Source: Rhodospirillales bacterium
GTDB lineage: Bacteria > Pseudomonadota > Alphaproteobacteria > Acetobacterales > Acetobacteraceae
DNA length: 7,640 nt
NCBI GenBank assembly: GCA_018971455.1
Contig: JAGXAV010000088.1
Span: 1-7,640, forward strand
Direction of reading: 5' to 3'
Made by a program: the position numbers and the translations under genes
Notes under the pieces: generated by a model
The model's database searches: none
Seen by the model: the letters and a program-made list of their open reading frames with translations, nothing else
What the model was told of the DNA's origin: nothing
Shown here: in pieces, positions 1-6,442 of the stretch
Layout: each line of letters starts with the position of its first letter
Position numbering within the stretch: the stretch's first letter is position 1

Positions 1-1
1 G

Positions 2-736
2 GGGCCGGGACATATCATCACCGGGCCGGTGGCGGTCGCGGGGGCGCAGCCGGGCGACATGCTGGAAGTGCGCATCGAGCACATCGCCTTTGGCGCCGAT
101 TGGGGGTTTTGCGGCTTCCGCCCGCTCGTCGGCACCCTGCCGGAGGATTTTCCCGAGCGGTTCCTCACGCATATCCCGATCGACCGGGCGCGCGGCTCCT
201 GCCGCCTGCCCTACGGGGTGGAGCTGACGCTCGCCCCCTTCTTCGGCGTGATGGGCGTGGCGCCGCCGCCCAATTACGGCACCATCTCCACCGTGCAGCC
301 GCGCGAGCATGGCGGCAATCTCGACAACAAGGAGGTTGGCGCGGGCTCGACCCTGTTCCTGCCGGTATGGGCGGCCGGCGCGCTGTTCTCGGCCGGCGAC
401 GGGCATGGCGTGCAGGGCGACGGCGAGGTCTGCATCAATGCGCTGGAGACCTGCCTGACCGGCACCTTCACCTTCGTGCTGCACAAGGGCGCGGGCCTGC
501 GCTATCCGCGCGCCGAGACGCCGACGCATTTCATCAGCATGGGCATGAACGAGGATCTCGACCTGGCGATGAAACAGGCGCTGCGCGAGATGATTTCCTT
601 CATCTGCGCGCGGCGCAACCTCTCACGGGAGGAGGCGTACCAGTTCTGCTCGCTGGCGGTGGATTTCCACGTCACCCAGACCGTCAACGGCGAGAAGGGC
701 GTGCACGGCATGCTGCGCAAGGGGCTGCTGTTCTAG
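2..736 (+). CDS. Acetamidase/formamidase family protein, C-terminal part (5' end outside window)
   Basis: The reading frame is open from the window edge to TAG at 734-736, giving 244 residues; family members are usually a little over 300, so roughly the N-terminal fifth to quarter is missing. The GTG at 29 is internal, because family-like sequence (GPGHIITGPV) continues upstream of it. Family hallmarks seen are FFGVMGVAP, GGNLDNK, GSTLFLPVW, GALFSAGDGHGVQGDGE (about residues 127-142 of the fragment) and, near the C-terminus, AVDFHVTQTVNG followed by KGVHGML. These match the FmdA/AmdA amidohydrolase fold, a soluble cytoplasmic enzyme hydrolysing short amides to ammonia and a carboxylate. The Asp, His and Glu residues of the GDxHxxQGxGE segment are probably metal or active-site residues. 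The true substrate (formamide, acetamide or another amide) cannot be decided from sequence. No transporter or regulator of amide use is visible. The family call is confident; the specificity is not. Confidence 0.9.
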   Translation, partial: GPGHIITGPVAVAGAQPGDMLEVRIEHIAFGADWGFCGFRPLVGTLPEDFPERFLTHIPIDRARGSCRLPYGVELTLAPFFGVMGVAPPPNYGTISTVQPREHGGNLDNKEVGAGSTLFLPVWAAGALFSAGDGHGVQGDGEVCINALETCLTGTFTFVLHKGAGLRYPRAETPTHFISMGMNEDLDLAMKQALREMISFICARRNLSREEAYQFCSLAVDFHVTQTVNGEKGVHGMLRKGLLF

Positions 737-759
737 AAACCACCATATTTTGCGGAGGC

Positions 760-794
760 GGCCGAGTTTTCCACAAGTTTTTGTGGTGCCGGCC
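760..794. repeat. Nested inverted repeat between the amidase gene and gcrA
   Basis: CCACAA (771-776) and TTGTGG (781-786) form a 6-bp stem closed by GTTT. Outside it GGCCG (760-764) can pair with CGGCC (790-794). Thymine runs lie inside the structure (767-770 and 777-782), not after it, so it is not a standard Rho-independent terminator on the + strand. It could still end or stabilise the amidase transcript, or act as an operator just upstream of the gcrA promoter. The pairing is seen directly; the role is a guess. Confidence 0.3.
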
Positions 795-804
795 ACTTGC
801 GTGA

Positions 805-832
805 TTGACCCCGGCTCCGGGGGCGCTACCGT
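805..832 (+). promoter_or_regulatory. Candidate sigma-70 promoter of gcrA
   Basis: TTGACC (805-810) matches the -35 consensus at five of six positions. With a 16-bp spacer the -10 would be TACCGT (827-832), a weak match. A better-looking TATCTT (832-837) sits 21 bp from the -35, which is too far for a normal promoter. Start of transcription would be around 838-845, giving a 5' leader of only about 20-30 nt before the ATG at 866. No GANTC site is present in this promoter region. Confidence 0.4.
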
Positions 833-865
833 ATCTTGTGGCCGCAGCGCCAGGGAGACCACGAG

Positions 866-1369
866 ATGGAGTGGAACGAGGAGACGATCGCGCGCCTGCG
901 GGCGCTCTGGGCGGAAGGTCTTTCGACCGCCGAGATCGGCCGGCGCATGGGCGTGTCGAAGAATGCCGTGGTCGGCAAGGCGCATCGTCTGGCGTTGCCG
1001 GCGCGGCCCTCGCCGATCCGTCGCGATGCCGCGGGCGGCGCGCCGCGTCCGCCGGTGGCCCGCCGGGTGACCGGGCCGACCTTGCCGCCGCTGGCGGCCA
1101 CCCTGCCGGTCGAGCCTTCGCCGATGCCGCCGATTGCGGCCGAGCCGCCGCGGGCCGAGCCGCGTCGCGTCACCGAGAAGGCGCCGGCGCCGCGCCCGGT
1201 GGCCCGCGCCGGCGGGCGCCTAGTCGCCTGCTGCTGGCCGATCGGCGAGCCGGGCACCAAGAGCTTCCGCTTCTGCGACGCCGAGGCCAATCCGGGCAAG
1301 CCGTACTGCACCGAGCACGCGCAGCTCGCCTATGTGAAGGTGCGCGACCGGCGCGAGGAAGCGGCCTGA
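866..1369 (+). CDS. gcrA: GcrA cell-cycle regulator
   Basis: This 167-residue protein is close in length to Caulobacter GcrA (about 173). GcrA is a DNA-binding transcription factor that recognises GANTC sites methylated by CcrM and binds sigma-70 RNA polymerase, linking replication state to transcription. Residues 1-45 (MEWNEETIARLRALW, then GLSTAEIGRRMGVSKNAVVG and KAHRL) are the helix-turn-helix typical of the family. Residues 46-117 are a Pro/Ala/Arg-rich, probably disordered linker. The C-terminal sigma-interacting part has the family pattern CCWPIGEPG, FRFC, PYCTEHAQLAY, with cysteines at 122, 123, 137 and 148. The ATG at 866 is chosen because AGGGAGA (852-858) is a good ribosome-binding site and the family starts with this Met-x-Trp. 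An in-frame GTG at 836 would only add 10 atypical residues. The nearby GANTC cluster suggests GcrA-linked control of the next gene. Confidence 0.96.
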   Translation: MEWNEETIARLRALWAEGLSTAEIGRRMGVSKNAVVGKAHRLALPARPSPIRRDAAGGAPRPPVARRVTGPTLPPLAATLPVEPSPMPPIAAEPPRAEPRRVTEKAPAPRPVARAGGRLVACCWPIGEPGTKSFRFCDAEANPGKPYCTEHAQLAYVKVRDRREEAA

Positions 1370-1411
1370 CCGGCTGCGCCGCCGCGCCGGGTGCCGCCGG
1401 CGGCGGCATCG

Positions 1412-1447
1412 GATTCGTTGCGCCTGGCCCGTTGCTGCGTCTATCGT
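1412..1447 (+). promoter_or_regulatory. Candidate cspA promoter with an adjoining GANTC site
   Basis: TTGCGC (1418-1423), an 18-bp spacer and TATCGT (1442-1447) form a plausible sigma-70 promoter. GATTC (1412-1416), a GANTC site, ends one base before the -35 element. Transcription from here would give a leader of about 200 nt before the cold-shock gene; long leaders are typical of bacterial csp mRNAs. The match is moderate and rests on reading alone, so chance is possible in this short GC-rich stretch. Confidence 0.3.
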
Positions 1448-1545
1448 CCGGCTGCGCGGGCGGGCCGGCGGCGAGGGGCCGCGAGGAGGTCCGTTCGCGG
1501 GATGGCGTGCGGGGCGGCCGCGACGGATCGCGGCGGCGCCGCGCC

Positions 1546-1631
1546 GATTCACGAGGGCGTTCGGGCGGGCCGCGCCGCGGCAATGACAAGACCCCGGGGT
1601 GGCGGCTGGCTATCGGTGATTCGGACGTCCG
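1546..1631. promoter_or_regulatory. Two further GANTC sites and a 10-bp palindrome upstream of cspA
   Basis: GATTC occurs at 1546-1550 and 1618-1622. The second overlaps by one base a perfect palindrome, CGGACGTCCG (1622-1631). With the site at 1412 this makes three GANTC sequences in 211 bp, whereas the other 7.4 kb of the window hold only five (3233, 3797, 4265, 5782, 7354). GANTC is the CcrM methylation site and the GcrA recognition core in alphaproteobacteria. The remainder of the 1370-1654 gap is very GC-rich, and I see no gene in it; GCCGCCGGCGGC (1393-1404) is a palindrome but lacks a following T-run. Confidence 0.4.
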
Positions 1632-1654
1632 CAGCAAAGAGAGGCTGGACGGAG

Positions 1655-1864
1655 ATGCCGAGCGGGACAGTCAAGTGGTTCAACCCCACCAAGGGGTTTG
1701 GGTTCAGTGCGCCCGATACCGGGGGCAAGGACGTGTTCGTCCATATCAGCGCGGTGCAGAAGGCCGGGCTGCGCACGCTGAACGAGGGGCAGAAGATCGG
1801 CTTCGAGATCGAGCAGCAGCCGAATGGCCGCGTCGCCGCGGTCAGCCTGGCCGCCGCCGACTGA
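1655..1864 (+). CDS. cspA: Cold-shock domain protein, CspA family
   Basis: This is a single-domain, 69-residue cold-shock protein, the normal family length. Such proteins bind single-stranded RNA or DNA and melt RNA secondary structure; some are cold-induced, others act in stationary phase or constitutively. The start [18 protein letters not shown] carries RNP1 (KGFGFS, residues 14-19), and RNP2 is VFVHIS (about 29-34). The rest completes the five-stranded OB-fold. The ATG at 1655 is supported by AAAGAGAGG (1636-1644) about 10 nt upstream and by agreement with family N-termini. The frame stays open back to 1391, but that extension is Arg/Ala-rich with no csp homology. Alphaproteobacteria carry several csp paralogues, so the symbol is generic. 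GANTC sites upstream suggest possible cell-cycle input. Confidence 0.94.
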   Translation: MPSGTVKWFNPTKGFGFSAPDTGGKDVFVHISAVQKAGLRTLNEGQKIGFEIEQQPNGRVAAVSLAAAD

Positions 1865-1891
1865 GGGCAGGCCGCCCCGCGCCTGCCGCCG

Positions 1892-1915
1892 CCGGGTGCC
1901 CCGGGTGGGGCCCGG
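1892..1915 (+). terminator. Possible hairpin terminator after cspA
   Basis: CCGGG (1892-1896) pairs with CCCGG (1911-1915), and inside it CCCC (1899-1902) pairs with GGGG (1907-1910) around a GGGT loop, leaving a 2-nt bulge. It lies about 30 nt after the cspA stop. No U-run follows, so if it ends transcription it does so weakly or with Rho. The rest of the 1865-2042 gap is GC-rich with no recognisable promoter. Confidence 0.25.
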
Positions 1916-2042
1916 AGCGGATGTGTGCGCGCCACGTTTGCGTGTGCCGGGACGCCCCCTCTCCCCTCCGGCGGGCGGGTGTGTTACATGCGCGGCACGA
2001 TCGGTCGCACCGCCCGCCTCTCCACCTCGGGATACCTTGCGG

Positions 2043-2747
2043 ATGAGCCACGCCACCCCCAGCCCGGCCGGCCATGCCGGAGCCTCGCTGCCAGCCGGCC
2101 ATGCCAGTGCGCCGCGCCTGCCGCGCGCGGCGCTGGATGCCGACGACGTGCGCGCCGCCTATCGTTTCCAGGCCGGCTTCTACGACAGCGCCTTCGGCGC
2201 CGTCTCCAGGGCCGCGCGCCGGCGCGCCATCGCCGCGGTGGACCGGCTGCCGGGCGAGCGGGTGCTGGAGGTCGGCGTCGGGACCGGGCTCGCGCTGCCC
2301 CATTACTGCGCCGGCAAGCGCATCACGGGCATCGATCTCTCCACCGAAATGCTGGCCCGCGCGCGGGCGCGGGTGCGCCGGATGGGGCTGTCCAACGTCG
2401 ATGCCCTGCTGGAGATGGACGCCGAGCAGACCAGCTTCGCCGATGGCGCGTTCGACATCGCGGTGGCGATGTTCGTCGCCTCCGTGGTGCCCAATCCGCG
2501 CCGGCTGCTGGCCGAGATGCGCCGGGTGGTGAAGCCGGGCGGGCATATTCTTTTCATCAACCATTTCGCCGCCGAGCGTGGCCCGCGCTGGTGGGCCGAA
2601 CGCGCCCTGGCGCCGGCCTCGCGCGCGCTCGGCTGGCACCCAGATTTCATGCTCGCGGCCCTGCTCGGCGCCGAGGACAGCGCGGCCGCCACGCGCCACA
2701 CCGTGCCGCCCTTCGGGCTGTTCACGCTGATCCACCTGCCCAACTGA
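2043..2747 (+). CDS. pmtA: Phosphatidylethanolamine N-methyltransferase, Rhodobacter PmtA type (class I SAM methyltransferase)
   Basis: PmtA converts phosphatidylethanolamine stepwise to phosphatidylcholine using S-adenosylmethionine at the membrane surface. The protein has 234 residues. After a low-complexity N-terminus (1-30), residues 36-56 contain AAYRFQAGFYDSAFG, the short helical region before the Rossmann fold. SAM-binding motif I is VLEVGVGTGLALPHY (74-88), post-I is GIDLSTEML (96-104), the next acidic position is MDAEQTSF (125-132), then VAMFVASVVPNPRR (141-154) and VVKPGGHILFINHF (162-175). This VxSVVPxPRR...NHF pattern is characteristic of Rhodobacter-type PmtA rather than generic methyltransferases such as UbiE. 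The start ATG at 2043 has only a weak ribosome-binding site, and the 12-bp duplicated N-terminus is absent from the shorter family members I recall (about 200 residues), so a later start is possible. It has its own transcription unit or reads from cspA; a 180-bp gap separates it from coxB. Substrate preference is inferred. Confidence 0.82.
   Translation: MSHATPSPAGHAGASLPAGHASAPRLPRAALDADDVRAAYRFQAGFYDSAFGAVSRAARRRAIAAVDRLPGERVLEVGVGTGLALPHYCAGKRITGIDLSTEMLARARARVRRMGLSNVDALLEMDAEQTSFADGAFDIAVAMFVASVVPNPRRLLAEMRRVVKPGGHILFINHFAAERGPRWWAERALAPASRALGWHPDFMLAALLGAEDSAAATRHTVPPFGLFTLIHLPN
2067..2105 (+). repeat. 12-bp direct repeat with 27-bp period in the pmtA N-terminus
   Basis: GCCGGCCATGCC occurs at 2067-2078 and again at 2094-2105. 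The 27-bp spacing equals nine codons and yields PAGHAGASL followed by PAGHASAP. It looks like a small in-frame tandem duplication in a non-conserved tail. Confidence 0.8.
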
Positions 2748-2810
2748 TCAGGGGGCGCAACCGGCGCTCTGATATCCGCAGCCGGCATCGGACACGGACC
2801 ATCGGATCTG

Positions 2811-2833
2811 GGACGGCCATATTTGCCGTATCC
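2811..2833. promoter_or_regulatory. Imperfect inverted repeat upstream of coxB
   Basis: GGACGGC (2811-2817), a 7-bp AT-rich centre and GCCGTATCC (2825-2833) form an imperfect dyad, with ACGGC/GCCGT as the perfect part. It lies about 15 bp upstream of the candidate cox promoter, a suitable place for an operator, but I cannot assign it to a known regulator. The repeat is seen directly; the function is speculative. Confidence 0.3.
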
Positions 2834-2847
2834 GTCATGGATGCGGC

Positions 2848-2876
2848 TTGATCTGGACGCCCCTGTCATGTAGCTC
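2848..2876 (+). promoter_or_regulatory. Weak candidate promoter of the cox operon
   Basis: TTGATC (2848-2853), a 17-bp spacer and TAGCTC (2871-2876) give the best sigma-70-like pair in the 180-bp gap before coxB. The -10 is poor. TTGAT also resembles half of an FNR/FixK site (TTGAT-N4-ATCAA), but the second half is absent. A promoter somewhere in this gap is expected because the cox block starts here. Confidence 0.25.
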
Positions 2877-2927
2877 CTATGGTGCAGCGCGGGCAGAGCT
2901 TTTCGAACCGCGCGGATCACCAACGGG

Positions 2928-3809
2928 ATGCATCGAGAGATGAAGGTTCTGCGGCGCCTCTTCGGCATATCGGTTTGTGTCGCCACCGGGACAGCGGGGC
3001 TGGCGCGGATGGCGTTGGCGCAGGTGCCGCGCCCGTGGGAGATGGGGATGCAGCCGGCCGGCAGCCCGGTCGCGGTGCAGATCGACAACCTGCACAACAT
3101 GGTGCTCGGCATCATCACGGCGATCACCCTGCTGGTGGCCGCGCTGCTCGGCTGGGTGATGTATCGCTACAATGCCCGCCGCAACCCGACGCCGACGCGC
3201 ACCAGCCACAACACCATGCTCGAAGTGGCGTGGACTCTGATCCCGGTGCTCATTCTCGTGGTCATCGCGATCCCGAGCTTCCGCCTGGTCTATTTCGAAG
3301 ACCGCACGCACGATCCGGACCTGACGATCAAGGTGACGGCGCATCAATGGTATTGGGAATACACCTACCCGGACAATGGCGGGGTGGATTTCTCCAGCTA
3401 CATCGTGCCCGACAACGAGCTCAAGCCCGGCCAGCTGCGGCTGCTCACGGTGGACAATCAGCTGGTTCTGCCGGTCGGCAAGAACATCCGCATCCTTACC
3501 ACTAGCGCCGACGTGATCCACAGCTTCTTCATTCCCAGCCTGGGCGTGCAGCGCTACGCCATCCCGGGTCAGACGATCGAGACCTGGGTGCGCATCGACC
3601 GGCCGGGCGATTACTACGGCGAATGCAACCAGGTCTGCGGCACCAACCACAGCCGCATGCCGATTTCCGTCCACGCGGTGACGCCGGCCGAGTTCACTGC
3701 CTGGGTCGCCAAGGCCAAGGCCAAATTCGCCGAGGGCGGCGCGCCGGTTCCGGCCCTGCCCGCGGCCGCGGCGCCGATCCGGCTGGCCGCTGCGCAGATT
3801 CAGCGCTGA
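2928..3809 (+). CDS. coxB: Cytochrome c oxidase subunit II (CuA subunit)
   Basis: This subunit of the aa3-type oxidase takes electrons from cytochrome c at the binuclear CuA centre on the periplasmic face. The protein has 293 residues. A signal peptide (basic MKVLRR, hydrophobic core, ALA at 29-31 then QVPRP) is followed by two membrane helices (about 57-79 and 98-120). The cupredoxin domain begins with KVTAHQWYWEYTY (135-147), whose Trp/Tyr patch is the electron entry site. CuA ligands are His198, Cys233, Cys237, His241 and Met244, all present. Oddly, the position between the two cysteines that is normally Glu (CxExC, Mg2+ ligand) is Gln235. There is no C-terminal heme c domain; the tail is Ala/Pro-rich. 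The start is uncertain: ATG 2940 (MKVLRR) is equally plausible, and both have weak ribosome-binding sites. The next gene starts 32 nt downstream. Synonym ctaC. Confidence 0.96.
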   Translation: MHREMKVLRRLFGISVCVATGTAGLARMALAQVPRPWEMGMQPAGSPVAVQIDNLHNMVLGIITAITLLVAALLGWVMYRYNARRNPTPTRTSHNTMLEVAWTLIPVLILVVIAIPSFRLVYFEDRTHDPDLTIKVTAHQWYWEYTYPDNGGVDFSSYIVPDNELKPGQLRLLTVDNQLVLPVGKNIRILTTSADVIHSFFIPSLGVQRYAIPGQTIETWVRIDRPGDYYGECNQVCGTNHSRMPISVHAVTPAEFTAWVAKAKAKFAEGGAPVPALPAAAAPIRLAAAQIQR

Positions 3810-3841
3810 TCCATTTGCTCGGTGCGTGAAGGAGAGTTGAG

Positions 3842-5446
3842 ATGAGTGCTGCCACCGAACATGCCGGCCCGCACGGCCACGATGCGCATCACGCGCACCA
3901 CCCCGGTTTCTTCGCGCGCTGGCTGGGCAGCACGAACCACAAGGATATCGGCACGCTCTACCTGATCTTCGCCCTGGTCGGCGGCACGGTCGGCGCCGCG
4001 CTGTCGGAGATCATGCGCGCCCAGCTCCTGCATCCGCACGGCACCGTGGTCACCTCCGGGCAGGAATGGAACACGATCGTCACGACCCACGGGCTGCTGA
4101 TGATCTTCTTCTCGGTCATGCCCGCGCTGATCGGCGGCTTCGGCAACTGGTTCATCCCGCTGATGATCGGCGCGCCGGACATGGCGTTTCCGCGGCTCAA
4201 CAACATCAGCTTCTGGCTGCTGGTGCCGGCGCTGGCGCTGGTGATGACCGGGCTGCTGCTCGGCGAATCGGGCACGGGCTGGACGCTCTATCCGCCACTG
4301 TCCAACGCCACCTATGAGCCTGGGATCGGCATGGATTGCACGCTCTTCGCGCTGCATCTGGCCGGCATCTCCTCCCTGCTCGGCGCCATCAACTTCATCA
4401 CCACCATCTTCAACATGCGCGCCCCGGGCATGACGCTGCACAAGATGCCGCTGTTCGTCTGGGCAATGCTGGTGACCGCGTTCCTGCTGCTGCTGGCCAT
4501 TCCGGTGCTGGCGGGTGCCATCACCATGCTGATCACCGACCGCAATTTCGGCACCTCCTTCTTCGACCCGAAAGGCGGCGGCGATCCGGTGCTGTTCCAG
4601 CATCTGTTCTGGTTCTTCGGCCACCCCGAAGTCTACATCATGATCCTGCCGGGCTTCGGCATCATCAGCCACATCATCTCGACCTTCAGCAAGAAGCCGA
4701 TCTTCGGCTATCTCGGCATGGCCTACGCGATGGTGGCGATCGGCGTGGTCGGCTTCGTGGTGTGGGCCCACCACATGTTCGTCTCCGGCATCAGCGTCGA
4801 TACGCGCGCCTATTTCGAGGCGGCGACCCTGGTGATCGCGGTTCCCACCGGCATCAAGATCTTCTCCTGGATCGCCACCATGTGGGGCGGCTCGATCGAA
4901 CTCAAGACGCCGATGCTGTGGGCGCTGGGCTTCATCTTCCTCTTCACCATCGGCGGCGTGACCGGCGTGGTGCTGGCCAATGCCAGCCTCGATGAGGTGC
5001 TGCACAACAGCTACTACGTCATCGCGCACTTCCACTACGTGCTCTCGCTCGGTGCGGTGTTCTCGATCTTCGCCGGGTTCTACTACTGGATCGGCAAGAT
5101 GTCGGGCCACCAGTATCCGGAGTTCTGGGGCAAGGTGCATTTCTGGGTGACCTTCATCGGCGTCAACCTGACCTTCTTCCCGATGCATTTCCTCGGCCTC
5201 GCCGGCATGCCGCGCCGCTATCCGGACTATCCGGAGGCGTTCCGCGGCTGGAACGAGATCTCCTCCTTCGGCGCCTATATCGGCGGGGTCTCGGTGCTGA
5301 TCTTCCTCTACGTCGTCTATCGCACCTTCACCTCGAAGGAGCATGTGGCGGAGAATTACTGGGGCGAGGGTGCGACCACGCTGGAATGGACGGTGTCTTC
5401 GCCGCCGCCCTTCCATACGTTCGAGGAACTGCCGCGCATCCGCTGA
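3842..5446 (+). CDS. ctaD: Cytochrome c oxidase subunit I (heme a, heme a3-CuB subunit)
   Basis: This is the catalytic proton-pumping subunit (synonym coxA), an inner-membrane protein with 12 expected helices; 534 residues is normal for the family. A strong ribosome-binding site, AAGGAGAG (3829-3836), fixes the ATG. Heme a ligands are His83 and His398; heme a3 is bound by His396. CuB is held by His261, His310 and His311, and Tyr265 of GHPEVY is the cross-linked tyrosine. D-channel residues Asp113 ([11 protein letters not shown]) and Glu263 and the K-channel Lys339 (VPTGIK) mark it as an A1-type heme-copper oxidase. Arg59 and the pair Arg458-Arg459 (MPRRY) contact the hemes. The Mg2+-site His388 is kept, but the following residue, normally Asp in cytochrome c oxidases, is Asn389 (VLHNSYYV). 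The N-terminus is His-rich (seven His within residues 7-20), as in some relatives. An antisense open frame across the gene is a composition artefact. Confidence 0.98.
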   Translation: MSAATEHAGPHGHDAHHAHHPGFFARWLGSTNHKDIGTLYLIFALVGGTVGAALSEIMRAQLLHPHGTVVTSGQEWNTIVTTHGLLMIFFSVMPALIGGFGNWFIPLMIGAPDMAFPRLNNISFWLLVPALALVMTGLLLGESGTGWTLYPPLSNATYEPGIGMDCTLFALHLAGISSLLGAINFITTIFNMRAPGMTLHKMPLFVWAMLVTAFLLLLAIPVLAGAITMLITDRNFGTSFFDPKGGGDPVLFQHLFWFFGHPEVYIMILPGFGIISHIISTFSKKPIFGYLGMAYAMVAIGVVGFVVWAHHMFVSGISVDTRAYFEAATLVIAVPTGIKIFSWIATMWGGSIELKTPMLWALGFIFLFTIGGVTGVVLANASLDEVLHNSYYVIAHFHYVLSLGAVFSIFAGFYYWIGKMSGHQYPEFWGKVHFWVTFIGVNLTFFPMHFLGLAGMPRRYPDYPEAFRGWNEISSFGAYIGGVSVLIFLYVVYRTFTSKEHVAENYWGEGATTLEWTVSSPPPFHTFEELPRIR

Positions 5447-5491
5447 ACAGGCGGCGACGGAACAGGCGGCGACCGGCCGCGGGTGGGATCA

Positions 5492-6442
5492 ATGTCTGAC
5501 ATCGTGACCGCGGCTGGTGGGGGGGGCGAGACGCACCCCCTGCTGGCGCAACCGGCCGTTTCCAGCGCCGGAGACTGGCTGGCCCTGCTCAAGCCGCGGG
5601 TGATGACGCTCGTCGTTTTCACCGGGCTGGTCGGGCTGTTGGTGGCGCCAGGGCATATCAACCCCGTGCTCGGCTTCGCCGCCATCCTGTCCATCGCCGT
5701 CGGCGCCGGGGCCGCCGGCGCCATCAACATGTGGTACGACCGGGATATCGACGCGGTGATGCGGCGCACCGCGCGGCGGCCGATTCCGGCCGGGCGGATC
5801 GAGCCGGGCGAGGCGCTCGGCTTCGGCATAACGCTGGCGGCTTTCTCCGTCGTGGTGATGGGGCTGGCCACCAACCTGCTGGCCGGCGCCATGCTCGCCG
5901 CCTCGATCCTGTTCTATGTTTTTGTCTACACGATGTGGCTGAAGCGGCGCACCGCGCAGAACATCGTCATCGGCGGCGCCGCCGGCGCGTTTCCGCCGGT
6001 GATCGGCTGGCTCGCGGTGACCGGGCATTTCGCCCTCCTGCCGGTGCTGATGTTCGCCATCGTCTTCATCTGGACGCCGCCGCATTTCTGGTCGCTGTCG
6101 CTGTGGGCGCACGGCGATTACGCGCGCGCCGGGGTGCCGATGCTGCCGGTGGTCTCCGGCGCGCGGCGGACGCGGCGGGACATCGTGCTCTACACCCTTC
6201 TGCTGGTGCCGCTCAGCCTGCTGCCCTGGGCGCTGGGCCTGACCGGCCCGGTCTACGGCGTTGCCGCGGCCAGCCTCGGCGTGGGCTTCCTGGCCAGCGT
6301 CTGGCGCGTGGCGCGGGACCGCCAGGACAGCGCTGGCGTGAGCCTGACCGGCGATGCCCCGGCGCGGGCCGCGTTCAAGTTCTCCATCCTTTATCTCTTC
6401 GTGCTGTTCGCAGCCCTCGCCGTGGATCGCTTCGTTGGCTGA
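5492..6442 (+). CDS. ctaB: Protoheme IX farnesyltransferase (heme O synthase)
   Basis: CtaB (COX10/CyoE) is a polytopic membrane prenyltransferase of the UbiA superfamily. It adds a farnesyl group to heme B to make heme O, which CtaA then oxidises to heme A for subunit I. The protein has 316 residues, the usual length. It shows [17 protein letters not shown] (32-48), the allylic-diphosphate-binding NxxxDxxxD (Asn79, Asp83, Asp87) in [13 protein letters not shown], then [12 protein letters not shown] (91-102), [17 protein letters not shown] (146-162) and the heme-O-synthase signature [12 protein letters not shown] (194-205) with [16 protein letters not shown] (208-223). The ATG at 5492 follows GGTGGGA (5482-5488); a GTG at 5483 in the same frame would overlap that ribosome-binding site. 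It lies 45 nt after ctaD, consistent with one transcript. No ctaA is visible in the window. Confidence 0.96.
   Translation: MSDIVTAAGGGGETHPLLAQPAVSSAGDWLALLKPRVMTLVVFTGLVGLLVAPGHINPVLGFAAILSIAVGAGAAGAINMWYDRDIDAVMRRTARRPIPAGRIEPGEALGFGITLAAFSVVVMGLATNLLAGAMLAASILFYVFVYTMWLKRRTAQNIVIGGAAGAFPPVIGWLAVTGHFALLPVLMFAIVFIWTPPHFWSLSLWAHGDYARAGVPMLPVVSGARRTRRDIVLYTLLLVPLSLLPWALGLTGPVYGVAAASLGVGFLASVWRVARDRQDSAGVSLTGDAPARAAFKFSILYLFVLFAALAVDRFVG

Noticed and set aside
1391..1654. N-terminal extension of the cold-shock protein
   Set aside because: The frame is open, but the extra 88 residues are Arg/Ala-rich with no homology, and the ATG at 1655 has a ribosome-binding site and a canonical family N-terminus.
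805..2046. A 413-codon plus-strand frame spanning gcrA and cspA
   Set aside because: Out of frame with both recognised genes, Arg/Ala/Gly-rich, no motif; explained by few stop codons in high-GC DNA.
2848..2863. FNR/FixK-type site before coxB
   Set aside because: Only the TTGAT half is present; the ATCAA half is missing at the required distance.
3800..5416. A 538-codon open frame on the minus strand across subunit I
   Set aside because: It mirrors ctaD exactly, is dominated by His, Asp, Glu, Arg and Gln as expected from the complement of a high-GC membrane protein gene, and has no recognisable domain.
6354..6434. ATG start of the small membrane protein inside ctaB
   Set aside because: It would overlap conserved ctaB C-terminal coding sequence by about 90 nt and adds a Ser/Pro/Cys-rich segment that looks like out-of-frame ctaB; a TTG nearer the ctaB stop is more likely, though this is not settled.
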